Positions 34,171 through 41,966 of a DNA stretch of 64,000 bases are shown in pieces (the stretch's first letter is position 1; the number at the start of each line of letters is the position of its first letter). The notes beneath the pieces are model-generated. The model was not told the DNA's origin and searched no databases. It saw only the letters and a program-made list of their open reading frames with translations. The stretch is from contig DYBQ01000004.1 in the NCBI GenBank assembly GCA_019418545.1, forward strand, positions 1-64,000, given 5' to 3'. The translations under genes were made by a program, and so were the position numbers. This DNA comes from Clostridiales bacterium (lineage in GTDB: Bacteria > Bacillota > Clostridia > Oscillospirales > Acutalibacteraceae).

Positions 34171-35808
34171 ATGTCTGGAAGGAAACAGCAGCGAAAAAAA
34201 ATCACTTTGAACCAAAGGCAAAAAATGATTATTATGATTGCGGCAACTGTTCTGGTAGCAGCAGTGGCTATCGGGCTGGCAGTGTGGGGGATTCAGTCTT
34301 TGCTTTCCAAAAACGGAGGGATAGATAATTCTTCCATCCTGGAAAGCAGTGAGTTGTCTTCTACAGAGCCCGAAGAGCTGAAAATGGCTGACGGGGTTAC
34401 CATTGCTGGTGTGGATGTCTCTGGTAAAACGGAAGAAGAAACGCTGGCTTTGCTGGAAGATTCTCAGGACCGTATCATCGGCACCTATAAAGTCACGGTT
34501 ACTTATCAGGATGACTCTACTGTGATTACAGAGGATGATTTGGCATTTACTTTTGATTTTACCCAAGCCATCAGCGATGCTGCTGCATACAGCAAGACTA
34601 TTTCGTCAGAGGAATCTTCTGCACAGCCGAAGGATTTTCCGGTAGAGCCTGAAATTTCTTATGAAAATGTTGAAACCAAGCTGGACGAGTTTACAGCAGG
34701 GATTGAAAAAGACCCTGTTGATGCGACTGTTGTGTCTTTTGACTCTTCTACTGGAACATTTTCTTATGCAGACGGCAAAAACGGCCTGAAAGTGGACCAT
34801 GATAAATTATATCAAGATGTATTGGCGATTTTACAAAGCGATAAGGTCGGCACAGTAGAGGTTCCCACTGAAGTGGTGGAGTTTGACAAAACCAAAGCAG
34901 AAGTTGCCGCTCACATGCAAAAGCTGGGTACCTTCAGCACCTATTCCACCAATACCGCTAATGGTAACCATAACATGAAATTGGCATTGGAAGCTATGAA
35001 CGGCACCATTCTGCAGCCCGGCGCTGTGTTCTCCTTTAATGGAACCACTGGTGACACGACAAACGGCTCGCTGGGTTATTTGCCTGCTGGCGCAATTGCC
35101 AATAATCAGTCTGTACAGGCGTATGGTGGCGGTATCTGTCAGGCTTCCACTACCTTGTATGGTGCTGTCATTCGCTCCGACTTGGAAATTGTTACCCGGT
35201 ATAACCATCTGTGGCCCTCTTCCTATGTTCCGATTGGACAAGATGCAACGGTTGACTATCCTGGACTTGACTTCCAGTTCCGCAACTCCACGGATTATCC
35301 GATTTATATCCAGGCTGGTATGAGTGGTACCAAGCTGACAGTTACCTTGTATGGTGATAAAGATTCCAGCTATGATTATATAGAGGTAACTTCTCAAAAG
35401 ACCGAAACCATTGCAATGCCAAGTCCGCAAATTACAACGGACAACAGTCTCAGCAAGGGTGAAATTGTATGCGATAATAAGGGTAATGCCGGTTCCCGGG
35501 CAACTGCCACCAAAATTTATTATAAAGATGGTGCAGTGGTAAAAACAGAATCCCTTCCTTCTTCTTATTATCGTCCGGTAGCACCTGTTTACCGTGTTGG
35601 GCCTGGAACGGATACCTCCAGTATTGGCGGAAGCAGCAGCGGCAGCAGTTCTTCTACACCTAAGCCCACAGCTAAGCCCACTGCGAAACCGACCGCAAAA
35701 CCGACCGCAAAACCGACTGCAAAACCTACAGCTAAGCCTACTGCTACTCCGGAACCTACCCCGGACACCAGCTCGGAATCTTCTGAAGAAAATAACAGCG
35801 AATCTTAA
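34171..35808 (+). CDS. VanW family cell-wall protein with PTAK-repeat tail
   Basis: 545 residues. A basic cytoplasmic head and membrane anchor (about 20-45: KMIIMIAATVLVAAVAIGLAVWG) are followed by putative peptidoglycan-binding domains (VTIAGVDVSGKTEEETLALLED is the YoaR-type motif). The VanW domain covers about 245-400 (FSTYSTNTANGNHNMKLALEAMNGTILQPGAVFSFN, GGGICQASTTLYGAVI, RYNHLWPSSYVPIGQDATVDYPGLDFQFRN). After residue 480 it is Ser-rich, with six PTAK units and an acidic Ser/Glu tail. The VanW domain is of unknown function and does not itself mean vancomycin resistance. Exported and membrane-bound. Confidence 0.9.
   Translation: MSGRKQQRKKITLNQRQKMIIMIAATVLVAAVAIGLAVWGIQSLLSKNGGIDNSSILESSELSSTEPEELKMADGVTIAGVDVSGKTEEETLALLEDSQDRIIGTYKVTVTYQDDSTVITEDDLAFTFDFTQAISDAAAYSKTISSEESSAQPKDFPVEPEISYENVETKLDEFTAGIEKDPVDATVVSFDSSTGTFSYADGKNGLKVDHDKLYQDVLAILQSDKVGTVEVPTEVVEFDKTKAEVAAHMQKLGTFSTYSTNTANGNHNMKLALEAMNGTILQPGAVFSFNGTTGDTTNGSLGYLPAGAIANNQSVQAYGGGICQASTTLYGAVIRSDLEIVTRYNHLWPSSYVPIGQDATVDYPGLDFQFRNSTDYPIYIQAGMSGTKLTVTLYGDKDSSYDYIEVTSQKTETIAMPSPQITTDNSLSKGEIVCDNKGNAGSRATATKIYYKDGAVVKTESLPSSYYRPVAPVYRVGPGTDTSSIGGSSSGSSSSTPKPTAKPTAKPTAKPTAKPTAKPTAKPTATPEPTPDTSSESSEENNSES
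35665..35748 (+). repeat. 12-base tandem repeat encoding PTAK units
   Basis: Seven 12-base units, consensus CC(N)AC(N)GC(N)AA(R), encode six PTAK and one PTAT. Third positions differ between units except for two identical neighbours, so the repeat is partly diversified but could still expand or contract by slippage. Confidence 0.85.
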
Positions 35809-35810
35809 AA

Positions 35811-35845
35811 ACTGCCTCCGTCAAAATTGGGCGGAGGCAGTTTTC
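35811..35845 (+). terminator. Terminator after the VanW-family gene
   Basis: ACTGCCTCCG (35811-35820) pairs perfectly with CGGAGGCAGT (35832-35841), followed by TTTCT. Confidence 0.85.
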
Positions 35846-35894
35846 TGCACGAAAAACGCCCTTGGTTTCTGTATGTTTTTCATAGTACAGGGGG

Positions 35895-35922
35895 TTGACT
35901 TTTTTCTGCTTTGCTGTAAAAT
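35895..35922 (+). promoter_or_regulatory. Promoter for the GT2 gene
   Basis: TTGACT (35895-35900), 16-base spacer, TAAAAT (35917-35922). A leader of about 150 bases follows, containing a possible stem (35976-35984 with 36031-36039). Confidence 0.6.
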
Positions 35923-35975
35923 GTAAGGTATATTATTGTGACTGTTGTTATCAGTCTAATCAGTTGCCGTTATAA

Positions 35976-36039
35976 ATTTCAAGTTTTGTTGTATTGGATG
36001 TTTTAGGTGGATGTACTGTGTCCATCATTTACTTGAAAT
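35976..36039 (+). ncRNA. Possible structured leader before the GT2 gene
   Basis: ATTTCAAGT and ACTTGAAAT form a perfect 9-bp stem enclosing 46 bases with weak internal pairing (TGGATG with CCATCA). It is in the 5' leader, 42 bases before the start codon. No known riboswitch motif is apparent. Confidence 0.3.
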
Positions 36040-36081
36040 AATAGGACGGCCTGTCTGTTGAGAAAGGAATGGCCATAATCA

Positions 36082-37050
36082 ATGACGACTACTCCTAAAA
36101 TCAGCGTGATTGTCCCTGTGTATAATGTGGCCTCTTATGTTGGAGAATGTCTTTCTTCTTTGGTTCATCAAACGTTTCGTGATTTTGAAATTATTGCCGT
36201 AAATGACGGCTCTACGGATGGCTCCCTTGCGATTCTTCGAGAATTTGAGTCTTCTTATCCATTTATCCATGTCCTTGACCAGTCTAACTCCGGCGTGAGC
36301 GCCGCTCGTATGGCTGGGCTTTCTTGTGCTAAGGGTAAATTTGTTGCCTTTGTGGATAGTGATGATTATGTGTCGCCCCGGTATTTAGAAGAACTGTACA
36401 CCGCTATCAATGAGAATGACGCTGATATTGCCTGCTGCAATTATTATTTTCGTTTTGAAACAACCGGCTTAACAGTGATTTATCCTTGCTGCTGGAAAAG
36501 CATCCTGAATCGTGATAAAGCCTTACAGCGGCTCATGCGTGATTATTCTATTCAGGGATTTTTATGGAATAAATTATATCGAAAAAGCCTTTTTACAGAG
36601 CACAATATTCCTTTTCCTGCCATGTGCTTTGAAGATATGATTATGAATCGGGCATTGTTTTCTTATGCAAAAAAAGTTGTTACACTTCGCAAGGCTTTGT
36701 ATTATTACCAGCAGCGTCAAACCAGTGCTTTGAATACCATGAATCCCAAGAAAATCAACGACTTTTTCAGAATGCTGGTGATGACTCGCCATTTTCTGGA
36801 AGAAAACAATGAATTTGATAAGTTCCGATTCAGTTATCGTATTCTGTGTGGGAAAACTACCATTTGCTCCATCTACTATATTGCGCAAATGCATATCAAT
36901 CATCATCAGGCTGCTGGTTTCTTAACGAATATAAAAAAAGTTCTCCGCTCCGTTAAAAGCTATGCCGGAGACGGTTTTGCTGCCGTTACAGATGTTTCTT
37001 TGGATGTCGTTGCTGCACCGGAAGCCGAAACCAATCTATCTGCTCATTAA
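36082..37050 (+). CDS. Family 2 glycosyltransferase
   Basis: 322 residues. The N-terminal GT-A fold is clear: KISVIVPVYNVASYVGECLSSLVHQTFRDFEIIAVNDGSTDGS, VSAARMAGLSCAKGKFVAFVDSDDYV (the DxD motif) and FEDMIMNRALFSYAK. The C-terminal region is variable, without membrane segments. This resembles EpsJ/capsule or teichoic-acid sugar transferases. Donor and acceptor cannot be told. It stands alone between terminators, without an exopolysaccharide cluster. Confidence 0.9.
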   Translation: MTTTPKISVIVPVYNVASYVGECLSSLVHQTFRDFEIIAVNDGSTDGSLAILREFESSYPFIHVLDQSNSGVSAARMAGLSCAKGKFVAFVDSDDYVSPRYLEELYTAINENDADIACCNYYFRFETTGLTVIYPCCWKSILNRDKALQRLMRDYSIQGFLWNKLYRKSLFTEHNIPFPAMCFEDMIMNRALFSYAKKVVTLRKALYYYQQRQTSALNTMNPKKINDFFRMLVMTRHFLEENNEFDKFRFSYRILCGKTTICSIYYIAQMHINHHQAAGFLTNIKKVLRSVKSYAGDGFAAVTDVSLDVVAAPEAETNLSAH

Positions 37051-37056
37051 ACAAAG

Positions 37057-37086
37057 CCCCGTTGCAACATGCAGCGGGGTTCTTTT
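37057..37086 (+). terminator. Terminator after the GT2 gene
   Basis: CCCCGTTGCA and TGCAGCGGGG form a 10-bp stem with one G-U pair and an ACA loop, followed by TTCTTTT. Confidence 0.85.
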
Positions 37087-37129
37087 GCCCTATAGACCAT
37101 TTTTATAACCCATATAAGGAGGATTCCCC

Positions 37130-39040
37130 ATGAATGACGGTTTTATCCGGCTGGGCGCTGCCACCCCGGCTATCCATGTGGCGGATTGTGACGCCAATGC
37201 AGAGGAAATCTGCCAAATTGCCCGCAAGGCCTGCGAGGCTGGCGTTAATATTCTGTGTTTTCCCGAGCTGTGTGTTACTGGCTATACCTGTGGAGACTTG
37301 TTTTTGGAGCCCGTGCTGCTAAAAGGCGCGGAAGATGCTTTGTGCCGTATTATCAAGGAAACGGCTGATTTACCAATTTTATTGGCTATTGGTGTTCCGG
37401 TTGAACATAATCATCAATTGTATAATTGCGCTGCTTTTATACTAAAAGGAAAACTGCTGGGACTAATTCCTAAACGTAACATTCCCAACTATTCCGAATT
37501 CTATGAGGCTCGTCATTTTACCCCCGGCCCTGCACTGGAAACCGTTGTCTACTGTGGGCAGGAGGTAAATCTGGGCTATGACCTGCTGTTTACCTGTGAA
37601 AACTTCCCCGGACTGGTTGTCGGGACAGAAATCTGCGAAGACTTGTGGGTGGCGAATCCACCCAGCACCCGGCTGGCTATGAACGGTGCAACAGTTCTGC
37701 TGAACCTCTCTGCCAGCGACGAAACCATTGGCAAAGCCGCCTATCGCCGGGAACTGGTGAAAAACCAGTCGGCCCGGCTGCTGGCAGCTTATGTCTATGC
37801 TGATGCCGGAGTAGGAGAATCCTCCACCGACATGGTTTTTGCCGGACAGGATTTGATTTGTGAAAATGGTGTACTGTTGGCCGAAAGTGAGCCCTATTCC
37901 ACGGGGTTTGTTTCTGCCGACATTGACATTGAGCGTTTGTGTCAAGAACGGCGCCGTATGAATACTTGGACGGCACCCGATGGGGAAGACCTGCTGTGCG
38001 AGGTGAGCTTTACTCTGCCGGAAGCTTCTTTCCATGCCCCTAAGCGCAGCTTCCCTTGTCTGCCTTTTGTTCCCTCCAACACCAATGATTTGGATTCACG
38101 CTGCCGGGAAATCCTGGCTATGCAGGCAGCCGGTCTGCGCACCCGTCTGGCTCACACCCGCTGTACCTGCGCGGTGGTAGGACTTTCCGGCGGATTGGAT
38201 TCCACCCTGGCCCTGCTGGTAACCGTCCGGGCCTTTGACAGTCTCAATCTGCCCCGTACCGGCATCCAGGCTATCACTATGCCCTGTTTCGGTACCACCA
38301 GCCGCACCCGCAGCAATGCCGAAAAACTGGCGGCAGAACTGGGTGTATCCTTCTCTCAGGTAACCATTGGCAAGGCAGTGGAGCAGCATTTCTCCGATAT
38401 CGGCCACGACCCGGATGTCCACGATGTGACCTATGAGAACAGCCAAGCAAGAGAGCGCACCCAGGTGCTTATGGATATCGCCAATCAGAAAAACGGTTTG
38501 GTCATTGGTACCGGCGACCTGTCCGAGCTGGCGCTGGGCTGGGCCACCTACAACGGTGACCACATGTCCATGTATGGCGTGAACGCCTCCATTCCGAAAA
38601 CACTGGTTCGTTATTTGGTACGGTACTGTGCCCTCACTGGTACCCCTGCTCTGCGAGAAGTGTTGGAAGACATCCTCGACACCCCGGTGAGCCCCGAGCT
38701 GCTGCCGCCGGTTGACGGCCAAATTGCTCAGAAAACGGAAGATTTGGTGGGTCCCTATGAGCTCCACGACTTTTTCCTGTACTATATGCTCCGCTTCCAC
38801 TTTGCCCCGGGCAAAATTTATCGCATGGCGCAGCGCTCTTTTGCGGGCACTTATGATGACGAGACCATTAAAAAGTGGCTGCGCACCTTCTACCGCCGAT
38901 TCTTTATCCAGCAGTTCAAGCGCTCCTGCCTACCCGACGGCCCCAAAGTGGGCAGTGTGACCCTCTCTCCCCGTGGAGACTGGCGAATGCCCAGTGACGC
39001 CTGCTCTAAACTGTGGCTGGACGAAATCGACCGGCTGTAA
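37130..39040 (+). CDS. nadE: Glutamine-dependent NAD+ synthase
   Basis: 636 residues, two domains. The N-terminal nitrilase-type glutaminase has the Glu ([16 protein letters not shown]), Lys ([19 protein letters not shown]) and Cys ([10 protein letters not shown]) triad. The C-terminal synthetase has the ATP pyrophosphatase P-loop [15 protein letters not shown] and the [24 protein letters not shown] region. It amidates nicotinic acid adenine dinucleotide using ammonia channelled from glutamine. It begins a plus-strand run with a GNAT enzyme, a membrane protein and an XRE regulator, with intergenic gaps of 12-31 bases. Confidence 0.95.
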   Translation: MNDGFIRLGAATPAIHVADCDANAEEICQIARKACEAGVNILCFPELCVTGYTCGDLFLEPVLLKGAEDALCRIIKETADLPILLAIGVPVEHNHQLYNCAAFILKGKLLGLIPKRNIPNYSEFYEARHFTPGPALETVVYCGQEVNLGYDLLFTCENFPGLVVGTEICEDLWVANPPSTRLAMNGATVLLNLSASDETIGKAAYRRELVKNQSARLLAAYVYADAGVGESSTDMVFAGQDLICENGVLLAESEPYSTGFVSADIDIERLCQERRRMNTWTAPDGEDLLCEVSFTLPEASFHAPKRSFPCLPFVPSNTNDLDSRCREILAMQAAGLRTRLAHTRCTCAVVGLSGGLDSTLALLVTVRAFDSLNLPRTGIQAITMPCFGTTSRTRSNAEKLAAELGVSFSQVTIGKAVEQHFSDIGHDPDVHDVTYENSQARERTQVLMDIANQKNGLVIGTGDLSELALGWATYNGDHMSMYGVNASIPKTLVRYLVRYCALTGTPALREVLEDILDTPVSPELLPPVDGQIAQKTEDLVGPYELHDFFLYYMLRFHFAPGKIYRMAQRSFAGTYDDETIKKWLRTFYRRFFIQQFKRSCLPDGPKVGSVTLSPRGDWRMPSDACSKLWLDEIDRL

Positions 39041-39052
39041 GGGGGCAGAAAC

Positions 39053-39622
39053 ATGGAAATCACCCTGCGGATGGCTTCTCCTGCGGACGCGGAAAAAATG
39101 CTGGCCATTTATACCCCCTATGTAGAGAATACCTCCATCACTTTTGAATATGTCCCGCCCACCGTGGAAGAATTTACCCGCCGGGTGGAGCAAGTTTTGC
39201 CGCAATATCCGTGGCTGGTGTGTGAAGTGGACGGCGAGATTGCCGGATACTGTTATGCATCCGCCCACCACGAGCGCGCTGCTTTTCAGTGGGATGCAGA
39301 GCTTTCGATATATGTGGACAGCCGTTTTCACCGGCTGGGCATTGCTTCCCGGCTGTATCGGGCCATTACAGCATTGCTGGCAGCCCAAGGCTATTACCGG
39401 CTGTATTCCCTCATCACGGTACCCAATCCGGTGAGCGTCGGGTTCCATCAGTCCCGCGGCTTTTCCACTATCGCCACCTATCCTGCCACCGGCTACAAGC
39501 TGGGCGAGTGGCACGACATGATTGTTATGGAACGTCCCCTGCGTAAATTACAGGACGAGCCGGTGCCGCCGGTTTCCTGGCAGTTGCTGGACGAAGAGTT
39601 TGTGACGCTTTGCTTGAAATAA
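39053..39622 (+). CDS. GNAT acetyltransferase, phosphinothricin-acetyltransferase-like
   Basis: 189 residues. The Pat/YncA-type pattern is visible: TLRMASPADAEKMLAIYTPYVENTSITFEY, then LVCEVDGEIAGYCYA and the acetyl-CoA loop HRLGIASRLYRAI, ending in NPVSVGFHQSRGF and KLGEWHDMIVMERPL. It acetylates an amine on a small molecule, commonly methionine derivatives or toxic amino-acid analogues in this family. True substrate unknown. The ATG is 12 bases after the nadE stop with a GGGGG site, so probably co-transcribed. Confidence 0.85.
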   Translation: MEITLRMASPADAEKMLAIYTPYVENTSITFEYVPPTVEEFTRRVEQVLPQYPWLVCEVDGEIAGYCYASAHHERAAFQWDAELSIYVDSRFHRLGIASRLYRAITALLAAQGYYRLYSLITVPNPVSVGFHQSRGFSTIATYPATGYKLGEWHDMIVMERPLRKLQDEPVPPVSWQLLDEEFVTLCLK

Positions 39623-39653
39623 CGCTTTCCCTTCAACCAATAAAGGAGTTCTT

Positions 39654-40889
39654 ATGAAATACTGCAAAAAGGCACTGGAAAAATTTTATCACAGCCCTCT
39701 TCCCATTGCCTGTTATATCAGTCTGGCTGCTTCTGCCGTTGTCTGCCTGTTGGGTGCTTTTCAGGGTTCCTCCGGCCTTTCTATTATGGTTGGATTCCCG
39801 CTGGCAGCTTTATTTGCATTTTTGCCCATTGCCCTGACGCTGGAAAACTTTCTGTTTCTGTTTCTCCCTCTGAAAACCGGAAAAGAAGAATCGGGCATTA
39901 AACTGCTGGAATTGACCACGTTATTGCTTGGAGGTTTCCTCTCCGCTATCTATCTGGGGTCAGGCATTCACGCAGTTATGCCCGCAGACTGGAACCAACA
40001 GCTGGAGAACAACCAGCGCCACACCCCAATTGCCCTGGACTCTTTGCCCACGGTGATTTTGTTTGCTGTGCTGGCGTTGGCTGGGTATATAATTCTGCGA
40101 TACTGTCCCCGAAAAAAGCTGCCGCCGCTGCTGATGGTATTCTCTATGTCTGCCATGTATATTGGGATGGTATTGTGTGTCCTCTGGTGTGTCCAAATCT
40201 GGAAGCAGTCGATGATGTTCCCCCTTACGCTTCTTCCCATTAACTGTGTGTTGATGAGCCTGCGTACGATTCGGTTAGTTGTACGGGAAGAAAAACAGCG
40301 GCTGGAAGAAGAACCAAACCGGCAAAAAGGGAAATGGCTGGCCCGCATTCTTTCCCATGTTTCCGCATGGCCGGTGCTGGCGCTGGTTGCTGCCCTGCCA
40401 CTGCTGGGAATTGTCACTGCTATTCTGGTGCTGTTCTGTCAGCAGCCGGATGGCCTTATCCGCGCCTGGACTCAAACTGCGGACTGGAATCTTTCCCAGC
40501 AGACCCCGCCGCCCAATGTCAGGTTTGACGAGCATTATCTGTGCACTGTGGCAGCAGGCGGCCACAAAAAAGTAGTCAAGCCCCTGCGAACCGGAAAACG
40601 TCACGGCCATGAGGTGCTGGTTAACCGGCAGCTGTGCATCGCCAACGCCTTTGAGCAATTGCTGGAAGAACGCACGCCCCGTTTTCATCGAGCAGTCCGG
40701 GGCCTATACGACAAAACCGGTTATCCCATTGCCAAACACATCCGCTCTCCCTATTTGGCGGATGCAATCTATTTTTTCATGAAGCCGCTGGAATGGCTGT
40801 TTTTGCTGGTACTGTATCTGTGTGATGCCAACCCGGAAAATCGTATTGCTGTCCAGTATCCTCACAAACCGCTGCCAAAGGAGAAGTAA
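39654..40889 (+). CDS. Multi-pass membrane protein, probably DUF6688 family
   Basis: 411 residues. Seven hydrophobic segments cover residues 15-280, in pairs with short loops. A soluble, conserved-looking domain follows (HYLCTVAAGGHKKVVKPLRTGKRHGHEVLVNRQLCIANAFEQLLEE), then a last hydrophobic stretch (MKPLEWLFLLVLYLCD) and NPENRIAVQYP. I recall this C-terminal pattern as DUF6688, function unknown; the assignment is from memory. It lies 31 bases after the GNAT gene and 14 bases before an XRE regulator. Confidence 0.65.
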   Translation: MKYCKKALEKFYHSPLPIACYISLAASAVVCLLGAFQGSSGLSIMVGFPLAALFAFLPIALTLENFLFLFLPLKTGKEESGIKLLELTTLLLGGFLSAIYLGSGIHAVMPADWNQQLENNQRHTPIALDSLPTVILFAVLALAGYIILRYCPRKKLPPLLMVFSMSAMYIGMVLCVLWCVQIWKQSMMFPLTLLPINCVLMSLRTIRLVVREEKQRLEEEPNRQKGKWLARILSHVSAWPVLALVAALPLLGIVTAILVLFCQQPDGLIRAWTQTADWNLSQQTPPPNVRFDEHYLCTVAAGGHKKVVKPLRTGKRHGHEVLVNRQLCIANAFEQLLEERTPRFHRAVRGLYDKTGYPIAKHIRSPYLADAIYFFMKPLEWLFLLVLYLCDANPENRIAVQYPHKPLPKEK

Positions 40890-40903
40890 GAGAGGTTACC
40901 ACC

Positions 40904-41134
40904 ATGTATTTTCAGCGCCTGCGCGATTTACGGGAAGATTGGGATTTGCGGCAGCAGGATATTGCCGATTTGCTTCACATCAGCCAGACCGTCTATTCCC
41001 GCTATGAACGGGGATTTCAAACCATTCCTGTCCCCCATCTGCTGGCGCTGGCTGATTTTTACGGTACCTCCACTGATTATCTTTTGGGAAGGACCTCTGT
41101 TCTCACGCCCTATCCAAAACAGAAAAAGACATGA
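40904..41134 (+). CDS. XRE family helix-turn-helix regulator
   Basis: 76 residues, essentially one Cro/CI-type HTH domain: LRDLREDWDLRQQDIADLLHISQTVYSRYERGFQTIPVPHLLALADFYGTSTDYLLGRT. There is no sensor domain. It ends the nadE-GNAT-membrane protein run and is followed by a bidirectional terminator. Its target is unknown; autoregulation or control of the adjacent membrane protein is possible. Confidence 0.88.
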   Translation: MYFQRLRDLREDWDLRQQDIADLLHISQTVYSRYERGFQTIPVPHLLALADFYGTSTDYLLGRTSVLTPYPKQKKT

Positions 41135-41137
41135 GAA

Positions 41138-41170
41138 AACCCGGAAGTGCAAACTTCCGGGTTTCTTTTA
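41138..41170. terminator. Bidirectional terminator between XRE and HAD genes
   Basis: AAACCCGGAAGT and ACTTCCGGGTTT form a perfect 12-bp stem with a GCAA loop. The plus side continues CTTTT. The minus side continues TCTCAT, so it works best on the plus strand. Confidence 0.85.
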
Positions 41171-41656
41171 TTTCTCCCCCAAAATGGTTACCGCCCTTTC
41201 CACATCTTCCTCTGTCAGGCCAACACAGGGGTCTGTTTGTACATGGTGAGGCTTTAGCCGCAGCTTATGCAAATCCAAATCCTCCAGAATCACATATTTT
41301 TTGACTTCCGGGTGCATTTGCAGCCAAAGCAGAATTTCATCCCCTTTTGTCAGGCTGAGCCTGGGAATCAGGTAGCTCTTTTTTTCTGATAAATCATCTG
41401 TTTTGTCCAGCAGTTTCATCCCATATTTTTTCAAAAGTTCTATCAGTTGCTGGGCTTCTGAGCGAGTAGGCCGCAGATTTTCGTCCAGCCAGAACCGCCA
41501 CCCGGAGTGAAGCACTACTTCAGCTCCGGTCCGCGTAGTAATTTCTCCCAGCAGCTGTACTTTTTCCTCGTCAATTAGTTGTCCAGAAGCAATTTGCCTG
41601 CTGCTTCGAAAGTCCGAATTTAATACCCCATCTACATCCAAAAAAATAATTTTCAC
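41168..41656 (-). CDS. HAD domain protein (RNA-repair-associated HAD type)
   Basis: 162 residues from the GTG at 41656, chosen because the HAD motif I VKIIFLDVDGVLNSD should be near the N-terminus and a GGGAGAG site lies upstream. VVLHSGWRFW is motif II-like, and a C-terminal YVILEDLDLHKLRLKPHHVQTDPCVGLTEEDVERA follows. The pattern fits the small HAD family found as a domain in Swiss-army-knife RNA repair proteins, here as a stand-alone protein. Function unknown; nucleotide or RNA end phosphatase is a guess from the family. Confidence 0.7.
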   Translation of the reverse strand: MKIIFLDVDGVLNSDFRSSRQIASGQLIDEEKVQLLGEITTRTGAEVVLHSGWRFWLDENLRPTRSEAQQLIELLKKYGMKLLDKTDDLSEKKSYLIPRLSLTKGDEILLWLQMHPEVKKYVILEDLDLHKLRLKPHHVQTDPCVGLTEEDVERAVTILGEK

Positions 41657-41966
41657 ACTCTCTTCTCTCCCTGAAAAATTTTGTAAAAAACACGCATGTT
41701 TGCTTTGACAAACCGGCTTATACAAACAGTTATACAACTCTTGTTTTCCACAGGTTGTTGAATCGATGTTGAAAAAATCATTGTTATTTTTAATAGAATT
41801 TTTATATTCAAATTGGATAAATTATATATATTTCAAGCTGATTTTTTATATTTTTATTCTCTCAAACGTTTCCTTGTGGAATCTCCGTTTGTAACCTCAC
41901 AAAATTTAAAAAGCCCGCCTCCTTTTTGGGGAAGCGGGCTTTCTTCAGTTATCAACGATAAAACAA
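41657..41966. other. 310-base intergenic region, AT-rich
   Basis: This stretch has no gene. It contains DnaA-box-like 9-mers TTTTCCACA (41744-41752) and TGTTGAAAA (41767-41775), about 130 very AT-rich bases, and the phosphoglucomutase terminator at 41909-41942. The HAD gene promoter must lie near 41700-41740, but I cannot place it with confidence. Confidence 0.5.
41909..41942 (-). terminator. Terminator after phosphoglucomutase
   Basis: AAAGCCCGC and GCGGGCTTT form a perfect 9-bp stem with additional inner pairing. On the minus strand it is followed by TTTAAATTTT. Confidence 0.85.

Noticed and set aside
34171..35808. Vancomycin resistance from a VanW protein
   Set aside because: VanW-domain proteins are common in susceptible Clostridia, and no vanH/A/X/Y/S/R genes are present.
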